From: Burkholderiales bacterium
GTDB lineage: Bacteria; Pseudomonadota; Gammaproteobacteria; Burkholderiales; Burkholderiaceae_C
Length of the DNA stretch: 64,000 nucleotides
NCBI GenBank assembly: GCA_016000195.1
Contig: JAECRO010000001.1
Location: 131,015-195,014 of the forward strand
Reading direction: 5' to 3'
The position numbers and the translations under genes are program-made. Below the pieces are notes generated by a model that was given only the letters and a program-made list of their open reading frames with translations, was not told where the DNA came from and did no database searches. Position 1 is the first letter of the stretch, and each line of letters opens with the position of its first letter. Of the stretch, positions 1 through 9,338 are shown one piece after another.

Positions 1-516
1 GATGCCAACACAATAGGGCCCAAGAACCAGACCGGGTTATACCTTGCCTTGAAAGAACCGTCGCCCAAAGTGGCACAGGTTCTGATCGAATGGCAAAAAA
101 CCGATGTGAACAAGCTCAACGCGCAGGGCGAAAGCGCACTGATGCTGGCAGCACTCAAGGGACAGCTGGAATTGGCTGAAAAACTGATCAAAAAAGGAGC
201 CGACATAAATAAAACCGGCTGGACACCTCTGCATTACGCCGCCAGCGCAGGACAGACAAGACTCATCAGCTTGCTGCTTGAAAACAACGCATACATAGAT
301 GCAGAGTCGCCAAACGGCACTACGCCATTGATGATGGCCGCAATGTATGGTTCGGCTGCATCGGTGAGCCTATTGCTCCAGGAAGGTGCAGACGCAAAAC
401 TTAAAAATCAGCAAGGACTCACGGCCCTGGAGTTTGCCCAGCGCGGCAACCGACCTGATGCAGCAGCAGCAATTGCAGCAGCCATAAGAAGCGAGCGGCC
501 ACCTGGTCAATGGTGA
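1..516 (+). CDS. Ankyrin-repeat protein, 5'-truncated by window edge
   Basis: The reading frame is open from base 1 (DANTIGPKNQTGLYLALKEP...), so the TTG at 49 in the ORF track is probably not the true start and the gene begins outside the window. About four ankyrin repeats are visible, with the typical TPLHYAA, TPLMMAA and ALMLAA helix starts and GADIN/GADAK loops. The protein ends in an alanine-rich helix and RSERPPGQW. Ankyrin repeats mediate protein-protein contacts; the partner cannot be told from sequence. A signal peptide would lie in the missing part, so location is unknown. The stop TGA is followed within 25 bases by mobile-element debris. Confidence 0.85.
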   Translation, partial: DANTIGPKNQTGLYLALKEPSPKVAQVLIEWQKTDVNKLNAQGESALMLAALKGQLELAEKLIKKGADINKTGWTPLHYAASAGQTRLISLLLENNAYIDAESPNGTTPLMMAAMYGSAASVSLLLQEGADAKLKNQQGLTALEFAQRGNRPDAAAAIAAAIRSERPPGQW

Positions 517-535
517 GAGGAATGGGTAAATGCTG

Positions 536-691
536 CTAGCAGCCCGTCGGACTTTCCCGTTTGATGGCAATTTTGCTTAAAAAAAGGCACTTTTGATGCT
601 CCAATTTCGATGGAGGGTGTCCGACATGCATAAAAAAATATTTGACGACCTTGTGACGCGTTTGATTTTGCTAAGTCCGACAGCCTCCTAG
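536..691. repeat. MITE-like element flanked by CTAG
   Basis: A stretch of about 150 bases has imperfect terminal inverted repeats: CAGCCCGTCGGACTT on the left and, read from the other strand, GAGGCTGTCGGACTT on the right. CTAG lies immediately outside both ends, matching the target duplication used by some IS5-family elements. No transposase reading frame is inside. I read it as a non-autonomous element or the fused ends of an IS; the parent element is not identified. Confidence 0.55.
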
Positions 692-900
692 GCCGTGTTC
701 GGAAAGTCAATGGAGCTATTTCATGGTGCCGGCGATGTGCACAAAGCCCAAAAACGTGACGTCGAGCTTGTCATGGCGGGTGGCCCACGCGGCGAAAGAC
801 CTTCATGCGCTGGAAAAGGTTTTCCACCAGGTGGCGAGCCTTGTAGCGGTGCGTGTCCAGGTCGCACAACTTCAGCGCATCAAACTTTCCGAACACGGCC
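691..900 (-). mobile_element. Internally deleted IS5-family element with perfect 16-bp ends
   Basis: The 210-bp element begins GGCCGTGTTCGGAAAG and ends with its exact reverse complement CTTTCCGAACACGGCC, and TA is found at both outer flanks. Inside, on the minus strand, is the C-terminal tail of an IS5-type transposase. The right-hand end matches the right end of the larger IS fragment near 1640-1685. The junction falls at a short shared TCCAGG, which suggests deletion between small direct repeats. It is too short to encode a transposase and would depend on one acting in trans. Confidence 0.75.
716..860 (-). pseudogene. IS5-type transposase C-terminal fragment
   Basis: Read on the minus strand, this encodes DTHRYKARHLVENLFQRMKVFRR and then, after a one-base frameshift (extra G near the GTGGGCC codons), VATRHDKLDVTFLGFVHIAGTMK followed by TAG. 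The YKxRHxVENxFxRxKxFRRxATRxxK pattern is the characteristic C-terminus of IS5-family DDE transposases and carries the last catalytic Glu. The N-terminal and central parts are missing, so it is non-functional. Confidence 0.7.
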
Positions 901-945
901 TAAACATACCGACAAAAGTACCATCTTTTTGTTGAAACGATGGTT

Positions 946-1022
<77 letters not shown>

Positions 1023-1027
1023 ATATA

Positions 1028-1053
1028 AAAAAAGCCCACCAAGTGAGCTTTTT
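1028..1053 (-). terminator. Small hairpin between the two tRNA genes
   Basis: AAAAAGC-CCAC-CAA-GTG-A-GCTTTTT forms a short A/T-flanked hairpin, nearly symmetric on both strands. It sits just after tRNA-Pro in the direction of transcription and could be a weak intrinsic terminator or a processing signal. The stem is short, so the terminator call is tentative. Confidence 0.35.
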
Positions 1054-1064
1054 AAATTTGTTAT

Positions 1065-1141
1065 TGGTCGGAGTACAAGGATTCGAACCTTGGACCCCCT
1101 GGTCCCAAACCAGGTGCGCTACCAGACTGCGCCACACTCCG
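1065..1141 (-). tRNA. tRNA-Pro (anticodon TGG)
   Basis: The minus strand gives acceptor CGGAGTG/TACTCCG, the D-arm around GGCGCAGTCTGGTAGCGC, anticodon stem CCTGG/CCAGG around loop TTTGGGA (anticodon TGG), T-loop TTCGAAT and encoded CCA. It decodes proline CCN codons. A near-consensus -10 box lies directly upstream. Confidence 0.96.
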
Positions 1142-1152
1142 ACAAGTTGATT

Positions 1153-1183
1153 ATTATAGTCCGAAAAATAGCAATTTATCCAA
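1153..1183 (-). promoter_or_regulatory. Probable tRNA promoter
   Basis: On the minus strand TTGGAT (-35-like) is followed after 19 bases by a perfect TATAAT (-10), which lies 11 bases before the 5' end of tRNA-Pro. The spacing is slightly longer than the ideal 17, but the perfect -10 and its position in front of a stable RNA gene support the call. Confidence 0.6.
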
Positions 1184-1230
1184 CCCTGACACTTTTTTAA
1201 GATATGACCTTACGCAGCCGCCTGAAACTT

Positions 1231-1396
1231 CTAAAGCTGATCAAAAGCGCTGCGGGTGGCATTGATGAGAAGCTTGAACCTCAGAGCAAAGGAGTTGATC
1301 TTGTTTTTGACGCTCAAGCATTCGAGTTTGAAGACGGCATAAATGGCCATAAAGACGTGCTTGCTTTGGGTTCTCAAATCCTGCGCATACGCTTAA
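1231..1396 (-). pseudogene. Transposase C-terminal fragment of a second family
   Basis: The minus strand encodes AYAQDLRTQSKHVFMAIYAVFKLECLSVKNKINSFALRFKLLINATRSAFDQL and a TAG stop. The pattern of a His/Phe-rich helix, a KLE motif and a closing NHFAL-like stretch is common at the C-terminus of IS4/IS701-type DDE transposases. The exact family is not identified. It is joined at about 1396-1405 to a piece of an IS5-type transposase in another frame, so one element has inserted into or recombined with another. Confidence 0.5.
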
Positions 1397-1685
1397 ACGA
1401 AATCGCTCGAAAAGGTTTTCCACCAGGTGGCGAGCCTTGTAGCGGTGCGTGTCCAGGCCGCGCGGGTTCTTTTTGCGGTTGACCCGGCAGGCGATGATGA
1501 CCTCCATGCCTTGATTTTGTGCAGCCTGGACAATTTTGTCCGAGTCGTATGCTTTGCCAGCCAAAAGCGCCTTGGCCTGCAGTCCATCAAGCACTGCTTT
1601 AGCGCTCAAAAAGCGTGCGGCGGTCATCTGAAGCTTTTTCTCCAGGTCGCACAACTTCAGCGCATCAAACTTTCCGAATACGGCC
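1397..1685 (-). pseudogene. IS5-family transposase fragment with right IS end
   Basis: The minus frame reads ...AVLDGLQAKALLAGKAYDSDKIVQAAQNQGMEVIIACRVNRKKNPRGLDTHRYKARHLVENLFERF, the central and C-terminal part of an IS5-family DDE transposase (conserved GKAYDSD and YKARHLVEN). It is joined upstream to FGKFDALKLCDLEKK, which coincides with the IS end CTTTCCGAATACGGCC at 1670-1685, so the element has itself lost its 5' part. The C-terminus is cut at about 1397. It is the sibling of the deleted element at 691-900, with one mismatch in the terminal repeat. Confidence 0.65.
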
Positions 1686-1753
1686 CAATCTTCCACGATG
1701 TATATTATGTTAACTATTGGCGGGCACTTTGCCCTTTTTTACTTTCTGACTAA

Positions 1754-2678
1754 CTATCCTGCAACTTCCTCATACACCCTGAACGTAACCGTAGGCACGG
1801 TGAAATCATCAAAAGATGCACCCAATGCCATTTCTCCATCCGGTAGCAATGCACAATCCTGGCGGCGCAAGGCTATGACGGCCTTGCTATCGGCAAAACG
1901 TACCCAGGTTCCATAACTGCTGATGTCTTCAAGATAGAGCTTTCCAGCACGCCACTCGATCAGGGCATGTTTGCGCGAAACTCTCGGATCCTGCACGACA
2001 AACTGGGCATCGGCATCACGGCCGAGAAAGACGGGAAACTCGGCGGAGGTAAACCTCGCACTGATATCAAGCCAGGACAACTCGATGCAGGCTGGTTTCA
2101 TATTTTTCCTGGCCACAGGCATAAACATCAGGCTAGCAGGCATCGTAAAAAGCTCGGACAGCACTTCGTCCTGCCATTCAATACGATACACAACACAGGA
2201 TTCAGTCCGGCCCCTGATCACCATGGCACCCATGCTACGAGCACGCACCATGAAGTCGTCGGGCAACTGCTGCATGACGGTTTCACTTGCCAATATCTGC
2301 TCGGAACCCGAAAGATCGCTCAGGCGCGAGGCCAGATTGACAGCATCTCCATAACAGTCACCGTTCTGCTCGACGACATCGCCACGGGCCATGCCCACCT
2401 GCAGCCTCATTTTGAGGGGGAGCTGGCCAATTGTGGATTCGGGCATAGTGGACTCGTTGAAGCTCACTGGCAGCATCAACTGCATGGCGGCTCTCCTGGA
2501 ACAGGATGAGCACACCGTCGCCCAGGTATTTCACAACGTGCCCACCATGGCTTTCGCAAACCACACCGATCCACTGTGTCAGCCGTGTGATCGCCTGAGT
2601 TGCCTTGACGTTACCCAGTTCTTCGAAAACACCAGTGCTTCCGGTAAGGTCTGCAAATACGACGGTAAGTTCTGCCAT
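1754..2678 (-). pseudogene. Class III adenylate/guanylate cyclase with C-terminal FHA domain, frameshifted
   Basis: Two overlapping minus ORFs make one protein. The 5' ORF (MAELTVVFADLTGSTG...GGHVVKYLGDGVLILFQ) holds the class III cyclase core with both metal-binding Asp residues (FADLTGS, LGDG) and the Lys before YLGDG. The 3' ORF continues with LKMRLQVGMARGDVVEQNGDCYGDAVNLASRL, which has the Asn/Arg transition-state residues, then an FHA domain (FLGRDADA, RVSRKHA, SSYGTW). The frames meet at a run of five G on the plus strand (2416-2420, C5 in the coding strand). One C fewer would restore WPAPLKMRLQVG. Intact, it would make a cyclic nucleotide and bind phosphothreonine peptides. It may be a recent pseudogene, a sequencing error, or a gene read by slippage. 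Confidence 0.8.
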
Positions 2679-2729
2679 GGGCCGTTGAAAATCCCTGTTG
2701 TGGTTTGTTCAATTACAACATTTTAATTT

Positions 2730-3689
2730 TCAGTGCAGATGACCCCATAGGAAAAATGCATCCCGACCTTCCACAGCTAGAGTGACAGATTGCCCCACGG
2801 GAAGAAGTACCTTGGTTGCCACATGGCCAAATGGCAACCCCGTCAACACCTTCGCGCTTACTTGGGTTTGCATCCAGGAAACAACGCTGGCCAGCTTGTA
2901 GCCTTTGTCGTGAGGCACGAGTTTGTAACGACTGAACTGACCAAAAATGATTGCTTTTTGCTGTGACAGGATGCCGGCTTGCAGTAATTGCGCGAGCATG
3001 CGCTCGATGCGGTAAGGGTGCTCGCCAACATCTTCAATGAACAGGATGCCATCTTTGACGGCTGGCAAATAAGGCGTTCCAACCAGTGAAGCGAGCATGG
3101 CCAGATTACCACCCCAAAGTACAGCATTGTTGATGCTATAAGCAGCATTTATCGCTGTTGCGCTTGCACTGTCTAGGCCAACAGCTATCGAATTAATAGC
3201 TGGTTTTGGAAGTTTCCAGCCGCTGCCCTCGCCCTGCCCTGTGATCAGGTCGTCAAAACAGGCTTCCATGATGTCGTCGGCACCTCCATCCGCACCGAAA
3301 TCTTCTCCAAGAGATGGACCGGCCCAGGTGACAGCGCCAGTTTTGGCCAGCAAAGCCATCTGAAAAGCGGTGAAGTCGCTGAAACCGACAAACTGCATGC
3401 CTCCGGCAATCGCTTTTGCAACGGCTTTGTAATCGATCGCCGGCAGGATGCGCGTCAGCCCATAACCGCCACGAGAAATCAGCGCTACGTCGGCGCCGCT
3501 GCTTGCGGCACGGTGGATGGCGGCAAGCCGCACTTCGTCGTCGCCGGCAAAACGCTGGTGGGTTGCAAGAGCGGCTTCATCGACCTCGACCTCGTAGCCC
3601 AATGTTTTAAGACGCTTGAGCCCACGTTTGAAGGCTGCTTTGTCGCGTACCGCACTGGAGGGGGAATAAATATAGATATGTTTTTTCAC
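2730..3689 (-). CDS. ldcA: LD-carboxypeptidase (muramoyltetrapeptide carboxypeptidase, S66 family)
   Basis: This 319-residue protein has the S66 features: N-terminal IYIYSPSSAV, SRGGYGLTRIL, GFSDFTAFQ with the nucleophilic Ser, and late EDVGEHPYRIERM and GHVATK segments supplying Glu and His. The family trims the terminal D-Ala from L,D-linked muropeptide tetrapeptides during cytoplasmic recycling of cell wall. No signal peptide is present, as expected. Residues about 162-188 (INSIAVGLDSASATAINAAYSI) are encoded by a copy of the dispersed repeat and form a low-complexity insertion relative to what the family needs. It stands between the broken cyclase and tadA, all on the minus strand. Confidence 0.88.
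   Translation of the reverse strand: MKKHIYIYSPSSAVRDKAAFKRGLKRLKTLGYEVEVDEAALATHQRFAGDDEVRLAAIHRAASSGADVALISRGGYGLTRILPAIDYKAVAKAIAGGMQFVGFSDFTAFQMALLAKTGAVTWAGPSLGEDFGADGGADDIMEACFDDLITGQGEGSGWKLPKPAINSIAVGLDSASATAINAAYSINNAVLWGGNLAMLASLVGTPYLPAVKDGILFIEDVGEHPYRIERMLAQLLQAGILSQQKAIIFGQFSRYKLVPHDKGYKLASVVSWMQTQVSAKVLTGLPFGHVATKVLLPVGQSVTLAVEGRDAFFLWGHLH
3131..3204 (-). repeat. Dispersed Polaromonas-type repeat, in frame inside ldcA
   Basis: On the minus strand this reads AGCTATTAATTCGATAGC followed by a GC-richer part CAAGCGCAACAGCG and TGCT. It is a diverged copy of the ATAGCTGCTTGCGCA family seen throughout the window. It keeps the ldcA frame open. Confidence 0.6.
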
Positions 3690-3814
3690 AGTGCCAGTAT
3701 CTCATTGGCTGGATTGAAGTGTGATTATTCATTGTTTGAATAAATATGTAGATTACATTTTTAGCTGATGAGATTATCCATACTCATCAACAGCTTCCGC
3801 CACTCCGTGAGGTA

Positions 3815-5014
3815 TCAGTTCAAATGACTGCGATCACGCCAGAACTGTTCGGCTTCAGCAGCAATTCCCAAAGCAACACCATTTTCAAAATCGGACGCCA
3901 TGGCAGCAAACGCACGCAGTCCGGCGCAGTAGCCTTTGCCGGGAAAAGGTATTTCATAAGCCACATCGGTTGCAGCATTGACAGGCTCATGCAGGCGCGT
4001 CAAATCCTGGCCCATTTGTTTCCACAGCAAAAAACCATCACTGAGCGGCATCTCATCGCTCATCGTGAGCCCATCGGCATTCATGAGCCGCAGGCCCCGG
4101 TAACGCAGCGGCGCAGCCATGGTGAGCGTCAATCCAAGCAAATCACCCTGCACCGGCAGCAGTAGCACGATGTTTTGCAGATCCAGCTTTTCAACCAGTT
4201 CGAGCAGCATCTGGCGATGCCGGCTGAAGGTATGAAACCGGTCCTTCTTGGGCTTGTCGCTTTTTCCAAAACCGATCAGGTCAGGCGCCACCACCCGCTG
4301 GCCGGCCTGCAGCAAGAGCGGTATCAGGTGGCGAAAAGCATAGCTCCAGCCCCTGCCGCCATGCAGGCAAAGGTAGCTTGCCCCGCCCTGCTCCATCGTA
4401 TGCGTCTGCTCATCCAGATAGTGCATGCGCAAGCCGCCCAGGGCCGGCAGATTGCTGAGGTAATGCGGCCGCCACGGATAAACGGACAAGCCTTCAAAAG
4501 CAGCGTCAGGCGTGCGCAGCGCATCGTCGCGTAGCGGATGATGCTGCCGTACCGTTTCTCGCTGGTCGGCACGACGCTGGCGAAAAAAGTCCTGCAACAA
4601 TTCGCGCCCTGCATCGGCCAGTACTCCGCCGTGCAATTCGGTCTGGTGGTTCAGTTGCGCTTGCGCAAACAGGTTGATGACCGAACCGGCCGCACCTGTC
4701 TTGGGTTCAGGCGCACCAAACACCACGCGCTTGAGCCGGGCGTTCAGCATGGCTCCGCTGCACATGGCGCAGGGCTCAAGCGTGACAAACAGCTCGCACT
4801 CGTCCAGCCGATAATTTCCCAAGACATGCGCCGCCGCTCGCAAGGCCACAATCTCTGCATGTGCCGTCGGATCCTGGGCATCGACCGGTGCATTGCGGCC
4901 AGCCGCAATGACCTTGCCGTGCCGCACGACGACCGCACCCACCGGGACTTCTCCGAAAGCAGCGGCTAACCGGGCTTGCGAAAGGGCCAACTCCATGAAG
5001 GCTTCATCATTCAT
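3815..5014 (-). CDS. tadA: tRNA adenosine(34) deaminase TadA fused to an alpha/beta-hydrolase-like domain
   Basis: Residues 1 to about 150 are a complete TadA: HAEIVAL (zinc His and catalytic Glu) and PCAMCSGA (zinc Cys pair). It deaminates adenosine-34 of tRNA-Arg(ACG) to inosine, an essential step. The remaining ~240 residues resemble the haloalkane dehalogenase branch of alpha/beta hydrolases (LCLHGGRGWSYAFRHLIPLL, VVAPDLIGFGKSDKP). The nucleophile elbow, usually VQDWGG in that branch, reads VQGDLLG here, and the protein ends before a recognisable catalytic His. The second domain therefore looks catalytically dead or decayed. The fusion is a single uninterrupted frame. Some other Comamonadaceae may share it, but I cannot check. 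Confidence 0.88.
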   Translation of the reverse strand: MNDEAFMELALSQARLAAAFGEVPVGAVVVRHGKVIAAGRNAPVDAQDPTAHAEIVALRAAAHVLGNYRLDECELFVTLEPCAMCSGAMLNARLKRVVFGAPEPKTGAAGSVINLFAQAQLNHQTELHGGVLADAGRELLQDFFRQRRADQRETVRQHHPLRDDALRTPDAAFEGLSVYPWRPHYLSNLPALGGLRMHYLDEQTHTMEQGGASYLCLHGGRGWSYAFRHLIPLLLQAGQRVVAPDLIGFGKSDKPKKDRFHTFSRHRQMLLELVEKLDLQNIVLLLPVQGDLLGLTLTMAAPLRYRGLRLMNADGLTMSDEMPLSDGFLLWKQMGQDLTRLHEPVNAATDVAYEIPFPGKGYCAGLRAFAAMASDFENGVALGIAAEAEQFWRDRSHLN

Positions 5015-5015
5015 T

Positions 5016-5078
5016 TGCTATCTAAAAAGTAGCTGCTTAGGCACGCCAGCATTGCGCAAAAGCTACTTTTAGTCATGA
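5016..5078 (+). repeat. Dispersed repeat copy upstream of tadA
   Basis: TTGCTATCTAAAAAGTAGCTGCTTAGGCACGCC...TTGCGCAAAAGCTACTTTTAG matches the repeat core with paired AGTAGCT/AGCTACT arms that could form a hairpin. It fills the gap between the small membrane-protein gene and the tadA start. Confidence 0.6.
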
Positions 5079-5079
5079 T

Positions 5080-5337
5080 TTATGGTTGATCTTCAGGCAC
5101 AGGACGGACCTGCATGGAAGCTTCGACCGACTGCTTGATCTGCTGCTGGATTTGCTGGCTCTGGACTTGAAGCGTTGCGCCGGGCGAAGGGACCGGCAAG
5201 GTCAGGGGTTGACCGGCAAGCGCCGGGCTTTGCGTGCGAATTGGCGGCACCGACATGGCGCCCAGCTGTTTTTTAGCCAGCGCTCCCACGATGAGCAATA
5301 CGATCAGCAGGCTCATCACTCCAAAAATTGCGCGCAT
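5080..5337 (-). CDS. Small single-pass membrane protein, unknown function
   Basis: The start is placed at the internal ATG of the 96-residue ORF (MRAIFGVMSLL), because AGGGG lies 8 bases upstream of it while the track start has no such site. The resulting 85-residue protein has one N-terminal hydrophobic helix (IFGVMSLLIVLLIVGALA), then a proline-rich stretch, a glutamine-rich possible helix (QVQSQQIQQQIKQSVEASM) and VRPVPEDQP. It is probably anchored in the inner membrane with the tail in the periplasm. I do not recognise a family. It lies between tadA and guaA on the same strand. Confidence 0.65.
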   Translation of the reverse strand: MRAIFGVMSLLIVLLIVGALAKKQLGAMSVPPIRTQSPALAGQPLTLPVPSPGATLQVQSQQIQQQIKQSVEASMQVRPVPEDQP

Positions 5338-5450
5338 TTCAGTTTCCCCTGAAGGTACTCGATACATCACTCATGACAAAGAGGTCCATGCCCATGCAGC
5401 AAACCAAGGCATGTCCATTTTCACACCCGGCAGAGGAGCTTGCCCGTGCC

Positions 5451-7073
5451 TTACTCCCACTCAATCGTCGCTGGCGGCTTGCTGCTGACATCGTAGGTCA
5501 CACGGTTGATGCCGCGCACTTCGTTGATGATCCGGCTTGACACTTTTTTGAGCAGTGCGTAAGGCAGTTCAGCCCAGTCAGCGGTCATGAAGTCGCTGGT
5601 TTGCACTGCGCGCAGCGCCACCACGTATTCATAGGTGCGGCCATCACCCATCACGCCCACGCTTTTCACGGGCAAGAATACGGTAAAGGCCTGGCTGGTC
5701 AGGTCATACCAGGCTTTTCCGGTTTCGGCATCCTTGAAATTGCGCAGTTCTTCGATAAAGATCGCGTCGGCCCGGCGCAGCAGATCGGCATACTCTTTTT
5801 TGACTTCGCCCAGAATCCGCACGCCCAGCCCCGGACCAGGGAAAGGATGGCGATACACCATGTCGTGCGGCAAACCCAGCGCCACGCCCAGCTCACGTAC
5901 TTCGTCCTTGAACAATTCACGCAGGGGTTCGAGCAGCTTCAGGCCCAGTTGCTCAGGCAAGCCGCCGACGTTGTGGTGGCTCTTGATGGACACGGCTTTC
6001 TTGCTCTTGGCGCCACCCGACTCGATCACATCAGGGTAAATCGTGCCCTGGGCCAGCCATTTCGCGCCCTTGTAGGCGCCGTTCGGCCCGGCCTTGAGCC
6101 GCGCGGCCTCGGCCTTGAACACTTCGACAAACTCACGGCCGATGATCTTGCGCTTGGCCTCGGGGTCGCTCACGCCGGTGAGATGGCCCAGAAACTGGTC
6201 GGCGGCATCGACGCGAATCACCCTGGCGTGCAGCTTGCCGACAAACATCTCCATCACCATGTCACCCTCGTTCAGGCGCAGCAGGCCGTGATCGACAAAC
6301 ACGCAAGTGAGTTGATCGCCGATGGCGCGGTGAATCAGTGCCGCAGCCACCGATGAATCGACGCCGCCCGAGAGGCCCAGAATGACTTCTTCATCACCCA
6401 CCTGCTGGCGGATTTTCTCGACGGCTTCAGCGATGTAGTCGCCCATGACCCAGTCGGGCCGGGTACCGCAAATGTCAAGCACAAAGCGCTCCAGAATCGC
6501 CTTTCCCTGCGTGGTGTGCGTGACTTCGGGGTGAAATTGCACCGCATAGTAGTTGCGCTCTTCATCGGCCATGCCGGCAATCGGGCAGGACTCGGTGGAT
6601 GCCATGACCTTGAAGCCGGGCGGAAGTTCGGTTACGTTGTCGCCATGGCTCATCCAGACATGGAGCATGCCATGGCCTTCGGGCGTGGCATAGTCCTGAA
6701 TGCCGTCCAGCAGCCTGGTATGACCACGCGCGCGGACTTCGGCATAACCGAATTCGCGCTTGTGGCCGCCCTCGACCTTGCCGCCCAGGGCTTCGGCAAT
6801 CGCATACATGCCAAAGCAGATGCCCAGCACCGGAATGCCCAGATCAAAAACTGCCTTGGGTGCGCGCAGGGTTTCGTCTTCCCACAGGCTGGCATGGCTG
6901 CCTGAAAGAATCACACCCTTGAGGTTGCCGTCCCTGGCGTAATCGCGAATCCAGTCGTCGGTCACATCGCAGGGATGAACTTCGCAGAAAACATGGGCTT
7001 CGCGGACGCGGCGGGCAATCAGCTGGGTGACTTGAGAGCCGAAATCGAGAATCAGGATTTTTTGGTGCTGCAT
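5451..7073 (-). CDS. guaA: GMP synthase (glutamine-hydrolysing)
   Basis: The 540-residue protein has an N-terminal class I glutamine amidotransferase domain ([24 protein letters not shown] with the nucleophilic Cys, and FHPEVTHT with His/Glu). The ATP pyrophosphatase domain ([20 protein letters not shown]) and the C-terminal dimerisation domain ending [15 protein letters not shown] follow. It converts XMP, ATP and glutamine to GMP in the cytoplasm. It lies immediately downstream of guaB, but an intrinsic terminator separates the two, so guaA may have its own promoter or be expressed by partial read-through. Confidence 0.98.
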   Translation of the reverse strand: MQHQKILILDFGSQVTQLIARRVREAHVFCEVHPCDVTDDWIRDYARDGNLKGVILSGSHASLWEDETLRAPKAVFDLGIPVLGICFGMYAIAEALGGKVEGGHKREFGYAEVRARGHTRLLDGIQDYATPEGHGMLHVWMSHGDNVTELPPGFKVMASTESCPIAGMADEERNYYAVQFHPEVTHTTQGKAILERFVLDICGTRPDWVMGDYIAEAVEKIRQQVGDEEVILGLSGGVDSSVAAALIHRAIGDQLTCVFVDHGLLRLNEGDMVMEMFVGKLHARVIRVDAADQFLGHLTGVSDPEAKRKIIGREFVEVFKAEAARLKAGPNGAYKGAKWLAQGTIYPDVIESGGAKSKKAVSIKSHHNVGGLPEQLGLKLLEPLRELFKDEVRELGVALGLPHDMVYRHPFPGPGLGVRILGEVKKEYADLLRRADAIFIEELRNFKDAETGKAWYDLTSQAFTVFLPVKSVGVMGDGRTYEYVVALRAVQTSDFMTADWAELPYALLKKVSSRIINEVRGINRVTYDVSSKPPATIEWE

Positions 7074-7102
7074 GATGGGCGTCTCAGGCGATTTGTTCAG
7101 TC

Positions 7103-7137
7103 AAAAAAAGAAAAAGGGCGTCTGCCACCAGACGCCC
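7103..7137 (-). terminator. Intrinsic terminator between guaB and guaA
   Basis: On the minus strand GGGCGTCTG-GTGG-CAGACGCCC forms a 9-bp perfect stem followed by TTTTTCTTTTTTT. It starts 18 bases after the guaB stop and precedes guaA by about 30 bases, so it should limit co-transcription of the pair. Confidence 0.85.
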
Positions 7138-7154
7138 AGGATGCTTGGACAAGC

Positions 7155-8696
<1,542 letters not shown>

Positions 8697-8774
8697 TCAA
8701 GCCCCGCGAGTGCTAGTTTTGTGGGCATCCACATCAAAATCAAAAAGTGCCGGCCACAGAGCTACACTTTCGCA

Positions 8775-9317
8775 ATGGACTTCAAATTTGCGACAAGAAC
8801 CCTGATTCTGGCCATTGCCGGCAGCTCATTGGCGCTGCCAGCACTGGCGCAGTGGCAATGGATTGACAAGGACGGCCATAAAGTCTTCAGCGACCGAGCG
8901 CCGCCCGTCGATATTCCGCAAAAAAGTATTTTGAAACAGCCGGGCAGCAAAATCCAGCCTCCCGCGCCCGGAACCGACACCGGGGCGGCAGCCCCCGCCC
9001 CCGCCGTGCTGGCTTCGGCGCCTGCGAACAAGGCCGGCACGCCCAAACTCTCGGGCAAGGATGCCCAGCTTGAAGCCCGTAAAAAGCAGGCGGATGAACT
9101 GGAAGCGGCCAATAAGCTGGCGGAAGAAGAAAAGCTGGCAAAGAGCAGGGCCGACAATTGCGAGCGCGCCAAAAAAGGACAGGCAACCCTGAAGTCCGGC
9201 GTGCGGATTTCGGTCACGAATGCCAAGGGCGAGCGCGAATTCATGGATGACACCGCCCGGGCGGCGGAAAACAAACGTCTTCAGGCCATCGCGGAGAGCG
9301 ACTGCGCCAGCAAATAA
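8775..9317 (+). CDS. DUF4124-domain periplasmic protein
   Basis: The start is taken at MDFKFATRTLILAIAGSSLALPALAQ, a clear signal peptide with an ALA-Q cleavage site; the 40 residues upstream in the track ORF look non-coding. The mature protein starts QWQWIDKDGHKVFSDRAPPVDIPQKSIL, the DUF4124 signature. An Ala/Pro-rich linker and a charged helical stretch (ARKKQADELEAANKLAEEEKLAKSRADNCERAKKGQATLKSG) follow, with two Cys residues near the C-terminus. The family is secreted and of unknown function. It is divergent from guaB. Confidence 0.85.
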   Translation: MDFKFATRTLILAIAGSSLALPALAQWQWIDKDGHKVFSDRAPPVDIPQKSILKQPGSKIQPPAPGTDTGAAAPAPAVLASAPANKAGTPKLSGKDAQLEARKKQADELEAANKLAEEEKLAKSRADNCERAKKGQATLKSGVRISVTNAKGEREFMDDTARAAENKRLQAIAESDCASK

Positions 9318-9338
9318 GCCGCTTGCAGGCCGGCCGTG

